Shown here piece after piece: positions 8,041 to 15,613 of a stretch of 20,918 nt of DNA. The position numbers and the translations under genes were made by a program. The notes below the pieces were generated by a model. It saw nothing but the letters and a program-made list of their open reading frames with translations. It was not told the DNA's origin and did no database searches. Each line of letters begins with the position of its first letter. Position 1 is the first letter of the stretch. The stretch is from JBOIBN01 sp050739575. Lineage in GTDB: Bacteria > Pseudomonadota > Gammaproteobacteria > JAKDMP01. The stretch spans positions 1 to 20,918 of the forward strand of contig JBOIBN010000043.1 of assembly GCA_050739575.1 (NCBI GenBank), in the 5' to 3' direction.

Positions 8041-9372
8041 TCAGGTGCTGCATGGAGCGCCGTCCTGCTCCGATGTTTTCGACTCTGTGCCGCGGGCGGC
8101 GAGATCGGCGAGGGTGGTTTGGCCGAGAGTTGCAACGCGGGCGGTATTGGCCTTGCCGAGAAGTTCGCCGAGCCATCCGGGTTCTGCCCATACCGGCACC
8201 TCGCCGCGCGCCGCCTCGATCACTTCGGCCACGGTGATTTTCGCCGAGCTGCGGGCGATGGCGTAGCGGGAACCGCGCAGGCGAAAAAGCAACTCCGCCG
8301 CAACCAGGTGATCCAGGACGGGCGCAAGCTGCGGCCCGGGAACGCCGATCCGCCCGACGTATTCTCCAAAATCGAGCGGCTGGCCACCGGCACTAAAGCA
8401 TTCAGCGGCGGCCAGCATGATGTCCAGTGCTGCCGCTTCGGTATTTGCGGGTGCCAGTGGTCTACGTTCTGCAGCCGGCCGTCGCCACGCGGAATTTTGC
8501 ACGTAGAAACCAAGCCGGCCGCCGAGCAGGAGGATCAGCCAGCTCAAATACAGCCAGGAGAGAAAAAGAACCAGGATTGCGAAGCTCGAATAAATGGCCG
8601 ACAGTCTCGTGGAGCTGGCGGCAAGCAGCGAAAAAAGCTGCCCCACGATTTGCCAGGCGACGCCGCCCGCAATTCCGGCGGCGAGCGCCGCGCGGAATTT
8701 CACCCGTGTGTTCGGGGTGATGAGGTTGATGAGGGTGAACGCCGAGATCGCTATCAGATAGGGGAGAATCTTCGCGAAGGCCGCCAGCAGCGGGCCGATG
8801 ATGATCAGGTGATTGATGACGCTGTCGTTGGTAAGTGCCGCTGTGACGCCGAATGCGGCGAGCAGAAAAACCGGTCCGAAGATGAGAAGGCTTAAATATT
8901 TCACCCCGCGCGCAATCAGAGGGTTCGAACCGGGCACCTTCCACGACTCGTTGAGTCCGGCTTCGAGCATGAGCAGCAACATGAAGGACGAATACGCCAG
9001 CATGACGACGCCGAGGACGCCGAGGACGCCGACGTTTATCTTGTCCACGAATCCCAGCAGATCGGCCGCGATTATGTCTCCACCCGGGCCGAGCGGCACG
9101 AGCAGCCGATGAAGTCCCGAAGCGAGCGCACCGTGAACACCGAGTCCCTTGAGCGCAACCACGGCGAAGGCAAGCAGCGGTACGATGGCAAAAAGCGTCG
9201 AGTAAACCAGACCCATCGCATACAGCGCGATCCGGCCCTCGAAAATGTCGTGGCCGATCAGCCATGCAATCTGGGCCACTTCACGCAGTGGCGTCCATAG
9301 GCGCCGCTCGGTCTCCCGACGCTTGAACAACGCGCGCTCGATGCGCCTAAAGCTCATTTGCCTTCTTTTCAT
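8041..9372 (-). CDS. YihY/virulence factor BrkB family inner membrane protein
   Basis: 443 residues. An N-terminal cytoplasmic segment (1-45) is followed by about six hydrophobic segments, roughly 48-75, 110-138, 155-180, 187-217, 226-250 and 258-290, then a soluble C-terminal region of about 150 residues with a winged-helix-like look (LDFGEYVGRIGVPGPQLAPVLDHLVAAELL). This is the usual plan of the YihY/BrkB family, once wrongly called ribonuclease BN; its molecular function is still unclear. The start is ATG 9372 or ATG 9357 five codons later; neither has a clear ribosome site. The promoter must lie in or near the divergent binding-protein gene, whose start is only 42 bases away. The C-terminal tail (TESKTSEQDGAPCST) is low complexity. 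Confidence 0.88.
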   Translation of the reverse strand: MKRRQMSFRRIERALFKRRETERRLWTPLREVAQIAWLIGHDIFEGRIALYAMGLVYSTLFAIVPLLAFAVVALKGLGVHGALASGLHRLLVPLGPGGDIIAADLLGFVDKINVGVLGVLGVVMLAYSSFMLLLMLEAGLNESWKVPGSNPLIARGVKYLSLLIFGPVFLLAAFGVTAALTNDSVINHLIIIGPLLAAFAKILPYLIAISAFTLINLITPNTRVKFRAALAAGIAGGVAWQIVGQLFSLLAASSTRLSAIYSSFAILVLFLSWLYLSWLILLLGGRLGFYVQNSAWRRPAAERRPLAPANTEAAALDIMLAAAECFSAGGQPLDFGEYVGRIGVPGPQLAPVLDHLVAAELLFRLRGSRYAIARSSAKITVAEVIEAARGEVPVWAEPGWLGELLGKANTARVATLGQTTLADLAARGTESKTSEQDGAPCST

Positions 9373-9414
9373 GCTTCTCAGCCTACTTTATCCGTCCCGC
9401 GTTATCCTTTGCCC

Positions 9415-10215
9415 ATGAACCGCTATCCCGAACGCATCGTCTGCCTGACCGAAGAGACGACCGAGACGCTGTATCTGCTCGGTGAGCAGGCGCGCATCGT
9501 CGGCATTTCCGGCTTTACGGTTCGCCCGCCCGAGGCGCGGCGGGAAAAGCCGAAGGTATCGGCCTTCACCAGCGCGAAGATAGACAAGATCCTTGCGCTC
9601 GAACCCGACCTCGTGCTCGGGTTCTCGGATATCCAGGCCGACATCGCGGCCGAGTTGGTGCGGTCCGGCGCGGAAGTTCATGTGTTCAACCACCGCACGG
9701 TCGCGGGCATCCTGCGCATGATCGCAACGCTCGGCGCGATGATCGGCTGCGGGGACAAGGCTTTGCGCTTGACGGAAGAACTCGTTGGGAACGTCGCTCG
9801 CATCGAGCGGCAGGCGGCAAAGCTCCCGCGCCGCCCGCGCGTCTATTTCGAGGAATGGGACGAGCCGATGATTTCCGGCATCGGCTGGGTTGCGGAGTTG
9901 ATCCGCAGCGCCGGCGGCGACGACATCTTTCCCGAACTCGCGCGCGAGAGTCTGGCGAAAAACCGCATCGTCGCCGATCCGGCCGAAGTCGTCATGCGCG
10001 CGCCCGACATCATTCTCGGTTCCTGGTGTGGCAAGAAGTTCCGCCCCGAGCAGGTTGCCGCGCGGCCCGGGTTCGCCGCCGTCCCGGCCGTTGCGAGCGG
10101 TCATCTCTACGAAGTAAAGTCCTCGATCATTCTCCAGCCCGGTCCGGCGGCGTTGACCGACGGCGTGGCGGAACTCCATCGCATCATCGCCGCCTGGGCT
10201 CATGCGACGGCCTGA
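9415..10215 (+). CDS. Cobalamin/Fe-siderophore-type substrate-binding protein without signal peptide
   Basis: 266 residues from ATG 9415, one BtuF/FhuD-type periplasmic-binding fold (Peripla_BP_2). Seen: start MNRYPERIVCLTEETTETLYLLG, LALEPDLVLGFSDIQADIAAEL, the long central helix region around 100-140, and YFEEWDEPMISGIGWVAELIRSAGGDDIFPE, typical of orphan proteins annotated as cobalamin-binding. No signal peptide is present from either ATG 9415 or the upstream TTG 9358, so a cytosolic place is inferred. There are no permease, ATPase or TonB receptor genes next to it. No ribosome site is visible before ATG 9415. It faces purC, with 30 bases between the ends. The ligand is not provable from sequence; a cytosolic corrinoid-binding role is possible. 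Confidence 0.8.
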   Translation: MNRYPERIVCLTEETTETLYLLGEQARIVGISGFTVRPPEARREKPKVSAFTSAKIDKILALEPDLVLGFSDIQADIAAELVRSGAEVHVFNHRTVAGILRMIATLGAMIGCGDKALRLTEELVGNVARIERQAAKLPRRPRVYFEEWDEPMISGIGWVAELIRSAGGDDIFPELARESLAKNRIVADPAEVVMRAPDIILGSWCGKKFRPEQVAARPGFAAVPAVASGHLYEVKSSIILQPGPAALTDGVAELHRIIAAWAHATA

Positions 10216-10245
10216 GCGGCTGCATAAACCCGGCGAATAAGCCAA

Positions 10246-11148
10246 TCAGGATTCTGGGCTTGCGGTTATGCGCCGTCTCGCTTCGGCGTAACGCGCCGCG
10301 GTCTGGCGTATGACCTCGGGGGGAAGACGGGGCGCCGGCGGCCGTTTGTTCCAGCCGCTTGCTTCCAGCCAATCGCGCACGTATTGCTTGTCGAAGGACG
10401 GCGGGCTCGCGCCCGGCCGCCAGGAATCCGCGGGCCAGAAGCGCGAGGAATCCGGCGTGAGTGCCTCGTCGATCAGGGTAAGCGTACCGTCCGCGTCCAA
10501 TCCGAATTCGAACTTGGTGTCGGCGATGAGGATGCCGCGTTCGCGCGCCCGTTCGACGGCGAATTCGTACAAGGCGAGCGCCGCCGTCCGCACCCGTTCG
10601 GCGAGTTCACTCCCGATGAGCGCGACGCAGGCGTCGAAGGAAATGTTTTCGTCGTGCTCGCCCGTTTCCGCCTTGGTCGCAGGCGTGAAGATCGGTTCGG
10701 GCAGGCGATCCGCCAGTTGCTGTCCCGCAGGCAAGGCGATGCCGCACACGGCGCCTGTTGCCTGGTAATCCTTCCAGCCCGAGCCCGCGAGATAACCGCG
10801 CACGACAGCTTCGACCGGCAACGCTTCCAGACGCCGCACGATCATCGCGCGGCCCGCGACTGCGGCGCGGTCGGCCGCATCGGGCAGCGCCTCTTCGAGC
10901 GACATTGCGGCCAGGTGATTAGGTACGATGCCGCGGGTCGCATCGAACCAGTAGCGGGACACAGCAGTCAGCACTTCACCCTTGCCGGGAATTGGGTCCG
11001 GGAATACCACGTCGAAGGCGGACAAGCGGTCGCTTGCGACGATCAACCAGTGGGCTTCGTCCACGGCGAAGATGTCGCGTACCTTGCCGCCGTGTACGCG
11101 CGTGACGCTCGCAAGTTCCGCCCGATATAGTGTCGCCGGTTCGGTCAC
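10246..11148 (-). CDS. purC: Phosphoribosylaminoimidazole-succinocarboxamide (SAICAR) synthase
   Basis: Joins aspartate to CAIR with ATP in purine biosynthesis. 300 residues, the longer yeast Ade1-like form rather than the 237-residue E. coli form. Seen: GKVRDIF, ASDRLSAFDVVF, EAVVRGYLAGSGWKDYQ, FTPATKAETGEHDENISF, LIADTKFEFG, DEALTPDSSRFWPADSW, and PPSFDKQYVRDWLEASGW. The start is GTG 11148, which overlaps the stop of the DUF1499 gene as GTGA; there is no ribosome site of its own, so translation is probably coupled. An in-frame extension to 11502 is open but reads through the DUF1499 gene and adds non-family sequence. The purE and purK genes are not adjacent. Confidence 0.95.
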   Translation of the reverse strand: MTEPATLYRAELASVTRVHGGKVRDIFAVDEAHWLIVASDRLSAFDVVFPDPIPGKGEVLTAVSRYWFDATRGIVPNHLAAMSLEEALPDAADRAAVAGRAMIVRRLEALPVEAVVRGYLAGSGWKDYQATGAVCGIALPAGQQLADRLPEPIFTPATKAETGEHDENISFDACVALIGSELAERVRTAALALYEFAVERARERGILIADTKFEFGLDADGTLTLIDEALTPDSSRFWPADSWRPGASPPSFDKQYVRDWLEASGWNKRPPAPRLPPEVIRQTAARYAEARRRITASPES

Positions 11149-12047
11149 GCGGCAGACTGCAAGTGCGATTTCAACCGGTCGAGGTAGGCACGTACGCGCT
11201 TCGCGTTCATGCCCAGATCGGAAAGACCCATACGCGATTCGGAGCGCACGTTGACCGTGCTGCCGTCGGGGCTGGCTGTCACATCGACCGCCACATCGTC
11301 CTTGAAGCCGAACCATGCAGTCGTTGCCGTGGCTTCGACGTGGCCCGTGGCCGGATCTGCGGCCACGATTTTCCAGCCCATGTCGCGGGCTGTGGCAAGC
11401 GCCGCGGTGAAGGCCCGTTCCGCACTCACGCCCGGCGCGGAAAGTGGACGGATGTCCGGGTAGTAGGCGCGCTGCACCGCAGCCAGGCACGAGGGATCCC
11501 ACTGCGTGCAGGCCGCGATGGCCGCCTCGCGCCCGCTGCTCGCGTGACCTATGGGGGAATCGAAGAAGTGGGCGAGCGCTTGAACTTCGGCTTGCGCAAT
11601 CTGGGTATCGCCGCCGCCGTATTCCAGCCCGTTGGGCGTTTCCTTGTGATTCAGACGCTGGGCGGCGAGAGCGATGAATTGCGGCGGCGCGAGCGGATCG
11701 GTCGCAACATCGTGGATGGGCGGCGCAGCCTGGGCGCCGAGGTAGATCGAGTAAAGCCAGCCGGAAGCGGCTCCGCCGCCAATAAGCGCGATCAGTGCGA
11801 GGACGACCGCGACGGCACGCCGGGCGAAAAGCCCGATCCCGATGCCGACCAGCCCCGCGGCGGCCGCACCGACACCGACCCAGAAGCCCTTGCCGAGAAG
11901 ATCGAAGGCTCCGGAGAGCGTGAGAGTTTCATGCCGATAGAGAGGCCCGGCAATTGCGATCATCACCGCGGCCACGATGGCCGCAAGAAACGCTAAAAAC
12001 GCCCATGCCAACGCCACCCGCCGGATCGCCGTGGATTTGCGTGCCAT
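11145..12047 (-). CDS. DUF1499 domain membrane protein
   Basis: 300 residues. Three hydrophobic segments lie in the first third (about 10-33, 52-75 and 77-100). A soluble domain follows, with the DUF1499 pattern: YPDIRPL around 195, then MGWKIVAADPATGHVEATAT, WFGFKDDVAVDVTASPDGS, and VRSESRMGLSDLGMNAKRV near the end. The function of DUF1499 is unknown to me. ATG 12047 has GGAG six bases upstream. The gene leads purC in a two-gene operon with a four-base overlap, and diverges from chaA across 85 bases. Confidence 0.85.
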   Translation of the reverse strand: MARKSTAIRRVALAWAFLAFLAAIVAAVMIAIAGPLYRHETLTLSGAFDLLGKGFWVGVGAAAAGLVGIGIGLFARRAVAVVLALIALIGGGAASGWLYSIYLGAQAAPPIHDVATDPLAPPQFIALAAQRLNHKETPNGLEYGGGDTQIAQAEVQALAHFFDSPIGHASSGREAAIAACTQWDPSCLAAVQRAYYPDIRPLSAPGVSAERAFTAALATARDMGWKIVAADPATGHVEATATTAWFGFKDDVAVDVTASPDGSTVNVRSESRMGLSDLGMNAKRVRAYLDRLKSHLQSAA

Positions 12048-12132
12048 TACTTGCTCCGCGGAATCTGTAGGGATCAGTGTAGAGCACCCGGGCCCTTAAG
12101 GCATACTGTGCCGGCCCGAAGGAGGAGTTTGC

Positions 12133-13260
12133 ATGGGGTCGAAGGCGAAGTTGCCCGGCGGCGCACGCGCTTGGACCGCCGAATGGGCATTTCTTGTCTC
12201 GCTTGTAATCCTGGTCGTCGGCTGGACGTTCAAACCGGCAATTTCGCAGGGCAGTATCCCGGGACCGGCCCTCGTCGGCGCCTTCGCGGGATTCTTCATC
12301 GGCGCCGTGCTCGGCGCATTCTCGGCCGTGCGTCATGCCGAACATCTTGCCCACCGCTTCGGCGAGCCTTACGGCACGCTCGTACTCACGCTCGCGGCCA
12401 TCTCTATCGAGGTCGTGACCATCATCACGATCATGCTGCACGGTAAAAACGATCCTCTCATTGCGCGCGACACCATGTTTGCCGTGCTTATGATCGTTAT
12501 GAACGGCGTGATCGGCGTAGGTCTTCTGCTCGGCGGTCTCAAGCATCGTGAACAGGCGTACAACCTGCAGGGCGCCAATGCTTTTCTGAGCGTCTTGATT
12601 CCGCTCGCCGTGCTTGCACTCATCCTGCCCGATTTCACGGTTGGCGGAGGGGTGGGGGTGCATCCGACGGAAGAGGCGATATTCCTGATCGTCATGTCGC
12701 TACTGCTCTACAGCGTTTTCATCGCCATGCAGACGCGGCGCCATCGCAGCTACTTCCTTCCGCCGGCGGCGAGTGTCGAGGCGTCGGATGAACAAGCGGT
12801 GGAGCCGCAAAGCTGGGTGTCCCACGCCGTGCTGCTGATCGTTTATCTGTTGCTGGTGGTATTTACCGCGAAGCTCTTTGCGCTGCCGCTCGACATCGGT
12901 TTGGATCGAACCGGACTTCCCTCGGGCGTAGGTGCGCTGGCCGTGGCGATCCTGGTGCTTGCGCCCGAGGCCATGGCGGCGATCAAGGCCGCGCGCGTGA
13001 ATCACATGCAGCGGGCGGTGAATATCGGTCTCGGCACGGCGCTCTCGACGATCGGCCTCACCGTGCCCGCAGTGCTCGCCATCGACCTTTTTACAAATCA
13101 TGCGGTGTTTCTGGGCTTGAACCCGGCCGACACGGTGCTCCTGGTGCTAACCTTCGGCGTCTCCATCCTGACGTTTTCCAGCGGACGCACCAACATCCTT
13201 CAGGGCTGCGTGCACATACTTCTTTTTCTCACCTTCATCCTGCTGATTTTCTCTCCCTGA
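12133..13260 (+). CDS. chaA: Calcium/proton antiporter (ChaA-like)
   Basis: 375 residues (E. coli ChaA is 366), almost wholly hydrophobic, with about eleven membrane segments in two halves split by a polar loop around 195-235 (RRHRSYFLPP...). The acidic, ion-binding repeats of the cation/Ca2+ exchanger family are visible as ISIEVVTIITIMLHG in the first half and VLAPEAMAAIKAARVNHMQ in the second. Expected role: inner-membrane export of Ca2+, Na+ or K+ in exchange for protons at alkaline pH or high salt. A very strong AAGGAGGAG ribosome site precedes the ATG. The 3' end overlaps the convergent glycosyltransferase gene by 26 bases (13235-13260). Confidence 0.92.
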   Translation: MGSKAKLPGGARAWTAEWAFLVSLVILVVGWTFKPAISQGSIPGPALVGAFAGFFIGAVLGAFSAVRHAEHLAHRFGEPYGTLVLTLAAISIEVVTIITIMLHGKNDPLIARDTMFAVLMIVMNGVIGVGLLLGGLKHREQAYNLQGANAFLSVLIPLAVLALILPDFTVGGGVGVHPTEEAIFLIVMSLLLYSVFIAMQTRRHRSYFLPPAASVEASDEQAVEPQSWVSHAVLLIVYLLLVVFTAKLFALPLDIGLDRTGLPSGVGALAVAILVLAPEAMAAIKAARVNHMQRAVNIGLGTALSTIGLTVPAVLAIDLFTNHAVFLGLNPADTVLLVLTFGVSILTFSSGRTNILQGCVHILLFLTFILLIFSP

Positions 13261-13915
13261 ACCTGACGCGGGCCAGAAACGGGTGACGCCGGGCGAGGCG
13301 ATCGAGATCCGCGTACCTATCAAGGTCTTCCAGCGGCGGCAGTTCGGAGAACTTCAATCCACAGGCTGTCATGCGGCGACGGGTGATGTCTGCAACTTCG
13401 GCGGCGCCCCATGCAATTCCGACGAACAATTCGTGCAGATGCGGGAGTGCGTGCCGGTTCAGGCCGACGAGTACGTAGCCACCGTCGCGCGCGGGCGCCA
13501 GTACCGCATCATGCGCCGTTAATGCGGCGGCGGCCCTATTCAGCGCATCGGCGTCGAGATCGGGACAGTCGGTACCGATGAGAAGCGCTTTTGCGTTTGC
13601 GTTTGCGTTTGCGTTTGCGTTCAGGACTTCGGAAAGCGCATTCGCCATCCGTTCACCCAAGTCGCCTCCCGCCTGCGGCACGCTTGTATAGCCAAGCGCA
13701 ACTGCCTCCGACAATGAGGGATGTGTCGGCGGTCCGTCCCAGTAGAGGTAACGCGGCGCCAGTGCGGCTGCGCGACCACGGACGAGCGCATCGTCGAGTA
13801 GCAGGCTCGCCGTATGTGTCGCCTCTGCACGTCCGATCTCGTCGGCCAAGCGGTGTTTGGCAATTTCCGGCGCCTTGGAGAAAACAATCAGCGCGGTACC
13901 GGCTTCCGGGTTCAA
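13235..13915 (-). CDS. TIGR04282-type arsenosugar glycosyltransferase (DUF2064)
   Basis: 226 residues, GT-A fold of the DUF2064/TIGR04282 family, found beside ArsS. Seen: ALIVFSKAPEIAKHRLADEIG (relatives usually have AKAP-PG-KTRL, so the loop is altered), GDLGERMANAL, LLIGTDCPDLDADAL with the acidic metal/nucleotide motif, APARDGGYVLVGL, and LFVGIAWGAAEVADITRRR. Inferred role: a glycosyl-transfer step in making arsenosugars. The start is TTG 13915, overlapping the upstream stop as TTGA. Just before the TDCPD strand it carries five Asn-Ala repeats encoded by a hexanucleotide tandem repeat. Last gene of the arsenosugar operon; its end overlaps the convergent chaA end. Confidence 0.82.
   Translation of the reverse strand: MNPEAGTALIVFSKAPEIAKHRLADEIGRAEATHTASLLLDDALVRGRAAALAPRYLYWDGPPTHPSLSEAVALGYTSVPQAGGDLGERMANALSEVLNANANANANAKALLIGTDCPDLDADALNRAAAALTAHDAVLAPARDGGYVLVGLNRHALPHLHELFVGIAWGAAEVADITRRRMTACGLKFSELPPLEDLDRYADLDRLARRHPFLARVRFRERKSAG
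13590..13621. repeat. Hexanucleotide tandem repeat (TTTGCG)5
   Basis: Five perfect copies of TTTGCG at 13590-13619 plus two further bases. It lies inside the TIGR04282 gene and is read on the minus strand as (Asn-Ala)5. Because the unit is six bases, copy changes keep the reading frame and only lengthen or shorten a surface loop. Confidence 0.95.
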
Positions 13916-14607
13916 GCCGGATCGCCGCCGCGCGTATCGTCATAGAAGCGCGCCAGATTCGCGGGCGATGCGCCGCAGAAGTAGGCGAACCTCAGCCGCC
14001 ACATCAAAAGCATGGTGCGCAGGACGCCGCGCCGTTCCCAGCGTCGGCCCGATGTCGTGACACGCGCATGCAGGCACGCGGGGCGTCCGAAGCGCTTCAA
14101 TCGGCGCGAGAGCGCGATGTCTTCCATCAACGCAATTTCTGGAAAACCGCCAGCAGGGGTAAAAATTTTCCGTTGGGCGAATATCGCCTGATCGCCCGTG
14201 GCGATGCCGGTGAGCCGCGAACGCAGATTCATCGCAGCGGCGATGAGCGGCAGCAGGTAATGACGGCCGACGATGCGCACATCAAAGCGGCCCCAGGCGG
14301 CGCCGCGCGCAACGGCGGCGGCAATCGCTTCGATGGCGTCTGCCGGCAGACGTGTATCAGCATGCACAAAGAGCAAAACGTCGCCCGTTGCAATCGCGGC
14401 ACCCGCGTTCATCTGGCGTGCACGCCCGCGAGCGCTTGCAAGCACGTGGTCGGCCCCGTTGCGTGCAAGTTCCAGACTGCCGTCGCGACTGCCGCCGTCC
14501 ACCACGATGAGTTCGTGTCCCGAGCGACGTAATGATGCGAGCGCGTCCAGCAATCCCGGCAGCATGCTCGCCTCGTCGAGAACAGGAACAACGATCGAAA
14601 GCCGCAC
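13912..14607 (-). CDS. TIGR04283-type arsenosugar glycosyltransferase (GT2)
   Basis: 231 residues, family 2 glycosyltransferase. Seen: MRLSIVVPVLDEASMLPGLL, IVVDGGSRDGS, ARGRARQMNAGA, the DxD-type motif in LLFVHADTRLP, GDQAIFAQRKIF, and the acceptor-side acidic motif ALMEDIALSRRLKRFG; then a basic C-terminal stretch. No clear membrane helix. Known for the TIGR04283 family: it occurs beside ArsS in arsenosugar gene sets. Start GTG 14607 immediately follows the arsS stop (TAG then GTG), and the 3' end overlaps the next gene as TTGA, so the three genes should be translated together. Confidence 0.9.
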   Translation of the reverse strand: MRLSIVVPVLDEASMLPGLLDALASLRRSGHELIVVDGGSRDGSLELARNGADHVLASARGRARQMNAGAAIATGDVLLFVHADTRLPADAIEAIAAAVARGAAWGRFDVRIVGRHYLLPLIAAAMNLRSRLTGIATGDQAIFAQRKIFTPAGGFPEIALMEDIALSRRLKRFGRPACLHARVTTSGRRWERRGVLRTMLLMWRLRFAYFCGASPANLARFYDDTRGGDPA

Positions 14608-15561
14608 CTACATCAGCGCCCCGCCGCAAGAGCTGCCCTGTCCGGCCGTGCAACCATAGCAATGGCCGGAAACGGCAATCGGGCGCCCGGCAAGATCGGC
14701 ATCGAGTAACTCTGAGAGGTGCGTGCGACGGCCGCCGAGCGGCATATCGAGCATCTGGTTGAAATCGCAGTCGTACACATAGCCCCGCCAGTCCACGCTG
14801 ATGAGCGAGCGGCACATCACCCGTTCCATGTTTTCGTTGCGGTGCGCGCCGCGCAGCGTCGTCATGTATTCGGCGAAACGGCCCTTGGAGACGAGCCAGC
14901 TTCCAAAACGCCCGATCGGCAGGTTCGCGAGCACGAAAAGCTGGTTGAAGCTAACCCCGAAGTGTTCGTCGAGATAACGCCGGTAGTCTGCTTCGAGCGG
15001 TCCCTGCGCCGGCGGCAGCACCGGATCCTGCGGGTTATAGACGAGATCGAGCACGAGTCCGCTGCCCTGGACGCCGTAGCCGATAGCGTTGAGCTTCTGC
15101 AGCATGCGGATGCTTCCGCCGTACACGCCCTTGCCGCGCTGGCGATCCACGTTGTGCTCGAGATAACAGGGCAGCGAGGCGACGATTTCCACCCGCTCGC
15201 GCGCGAGAAACTCGCCGAGATCCCCATAGCCGGGTTCCTCCAGAATGGTGAGGTTGCAGCGATCCATCACTCGTTTGCCCATTGCGCGCGCCTCGTGCAC
15301 CAGCCAACGGAAGTTCGTATTCATCTCCGGCGCGCCCCCGGTGAGATCCAGCGTTTCAATCTCCGGACGTTTGAGAAATTCAAGCACCGTCTCGGCGGTT
15401 TCCCGATCCATCTGCTCCTTGCGGTGCGGACTCGCGGCGACGTGGCAATGCAGGCAGGCGAGATTGCACAGATAACCGAGATTCACTTGGAGCGTATCAG
15501 ACCGCGCCCGCAAGAGCGCGGGGAAAGGCGTTTCGGCGAGGCGCAAGCGGACATCATGCAT
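14608..15561 (-). CDS. arsS: Arsenosugar biosynthesis radical SAM protein ArsS
   Basis: 317 residues. Seen: the radical SAM cluster motif CNLACLHC (Cys32, Cys36, Cys39), DLTGGAPEMNTNFRWLV, MDRCNLTILEEPGY, VASLPCYLEHNVDRQRG, and the Cys-rich DUF3641-type C-terminus with VDWRGYVYDCDFNQML and HCYGCTAGQGSSCGG (Cys301, Cys304, Cys312). Known for the family: reductive cleavage of SAM gives a 5'-deoxyadenosyl radical that is joined to dimethylated arsenic, the first committed step to arsenosugars. Some relatives carry selenocysteine in this C-terminal motif; here the codons are ordinary TGC. The start is ATG 15561, with only a weak ribosome site. The arsenic methylase ArsM needed upstream is not in the window. 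Confidence 0.93.
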   Translation of the reverse strand: MHDVRLRLAETPFPALLRARSDTLQVNLGYLCNLACLHCHVAASPHRKEQMDRETAETVLEFLKRPEIETLDLTGGAPEMNTNFRWLVHEARAMGKRVMDRCNLTILEEPGYGDLGEFLARERVEIVASLPCYLEHNVDRQRGKGVYGGSIRMLQKLNAIGYGVQGSGLVLDLVYNPQDPVLPPAQGPLEADYRRYLDEHFGVSFNQLFVLANLPIGRFGSWLVSKGRFAEYMTTLRGAHRNENMERVMCRSLISVDWRGYVYDCDFNQMLDMPLGGRRTHLSELLDADLAGRPIAVSGHCYGCTAGQGSSCGGALM

Positions 15562-15613
15562 AGTGAAAAATTCTCGAGGCTCGTGTTGGATTGTCGACGC
15601 GACGGGCCAAACC

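Noticed and set aside
10236..10265. Small inverted repeat AAGCC...GGCTT between the binding-protein and purC ends
   Set aside because: Stem is five bases with a poor inner fold and no T-run, too weak to call a terminator.
13585..13625. CRISPR or phase-variation repeat
   Set aside because: Repeat unit is six bases, without spacers, and cannot shift the reading frame.
14608..14680. Selenocysteine in the ArsS C-terminal motif
   Set aside because: All cysteine codons there are TGC; the only stop is the terminal TAG.
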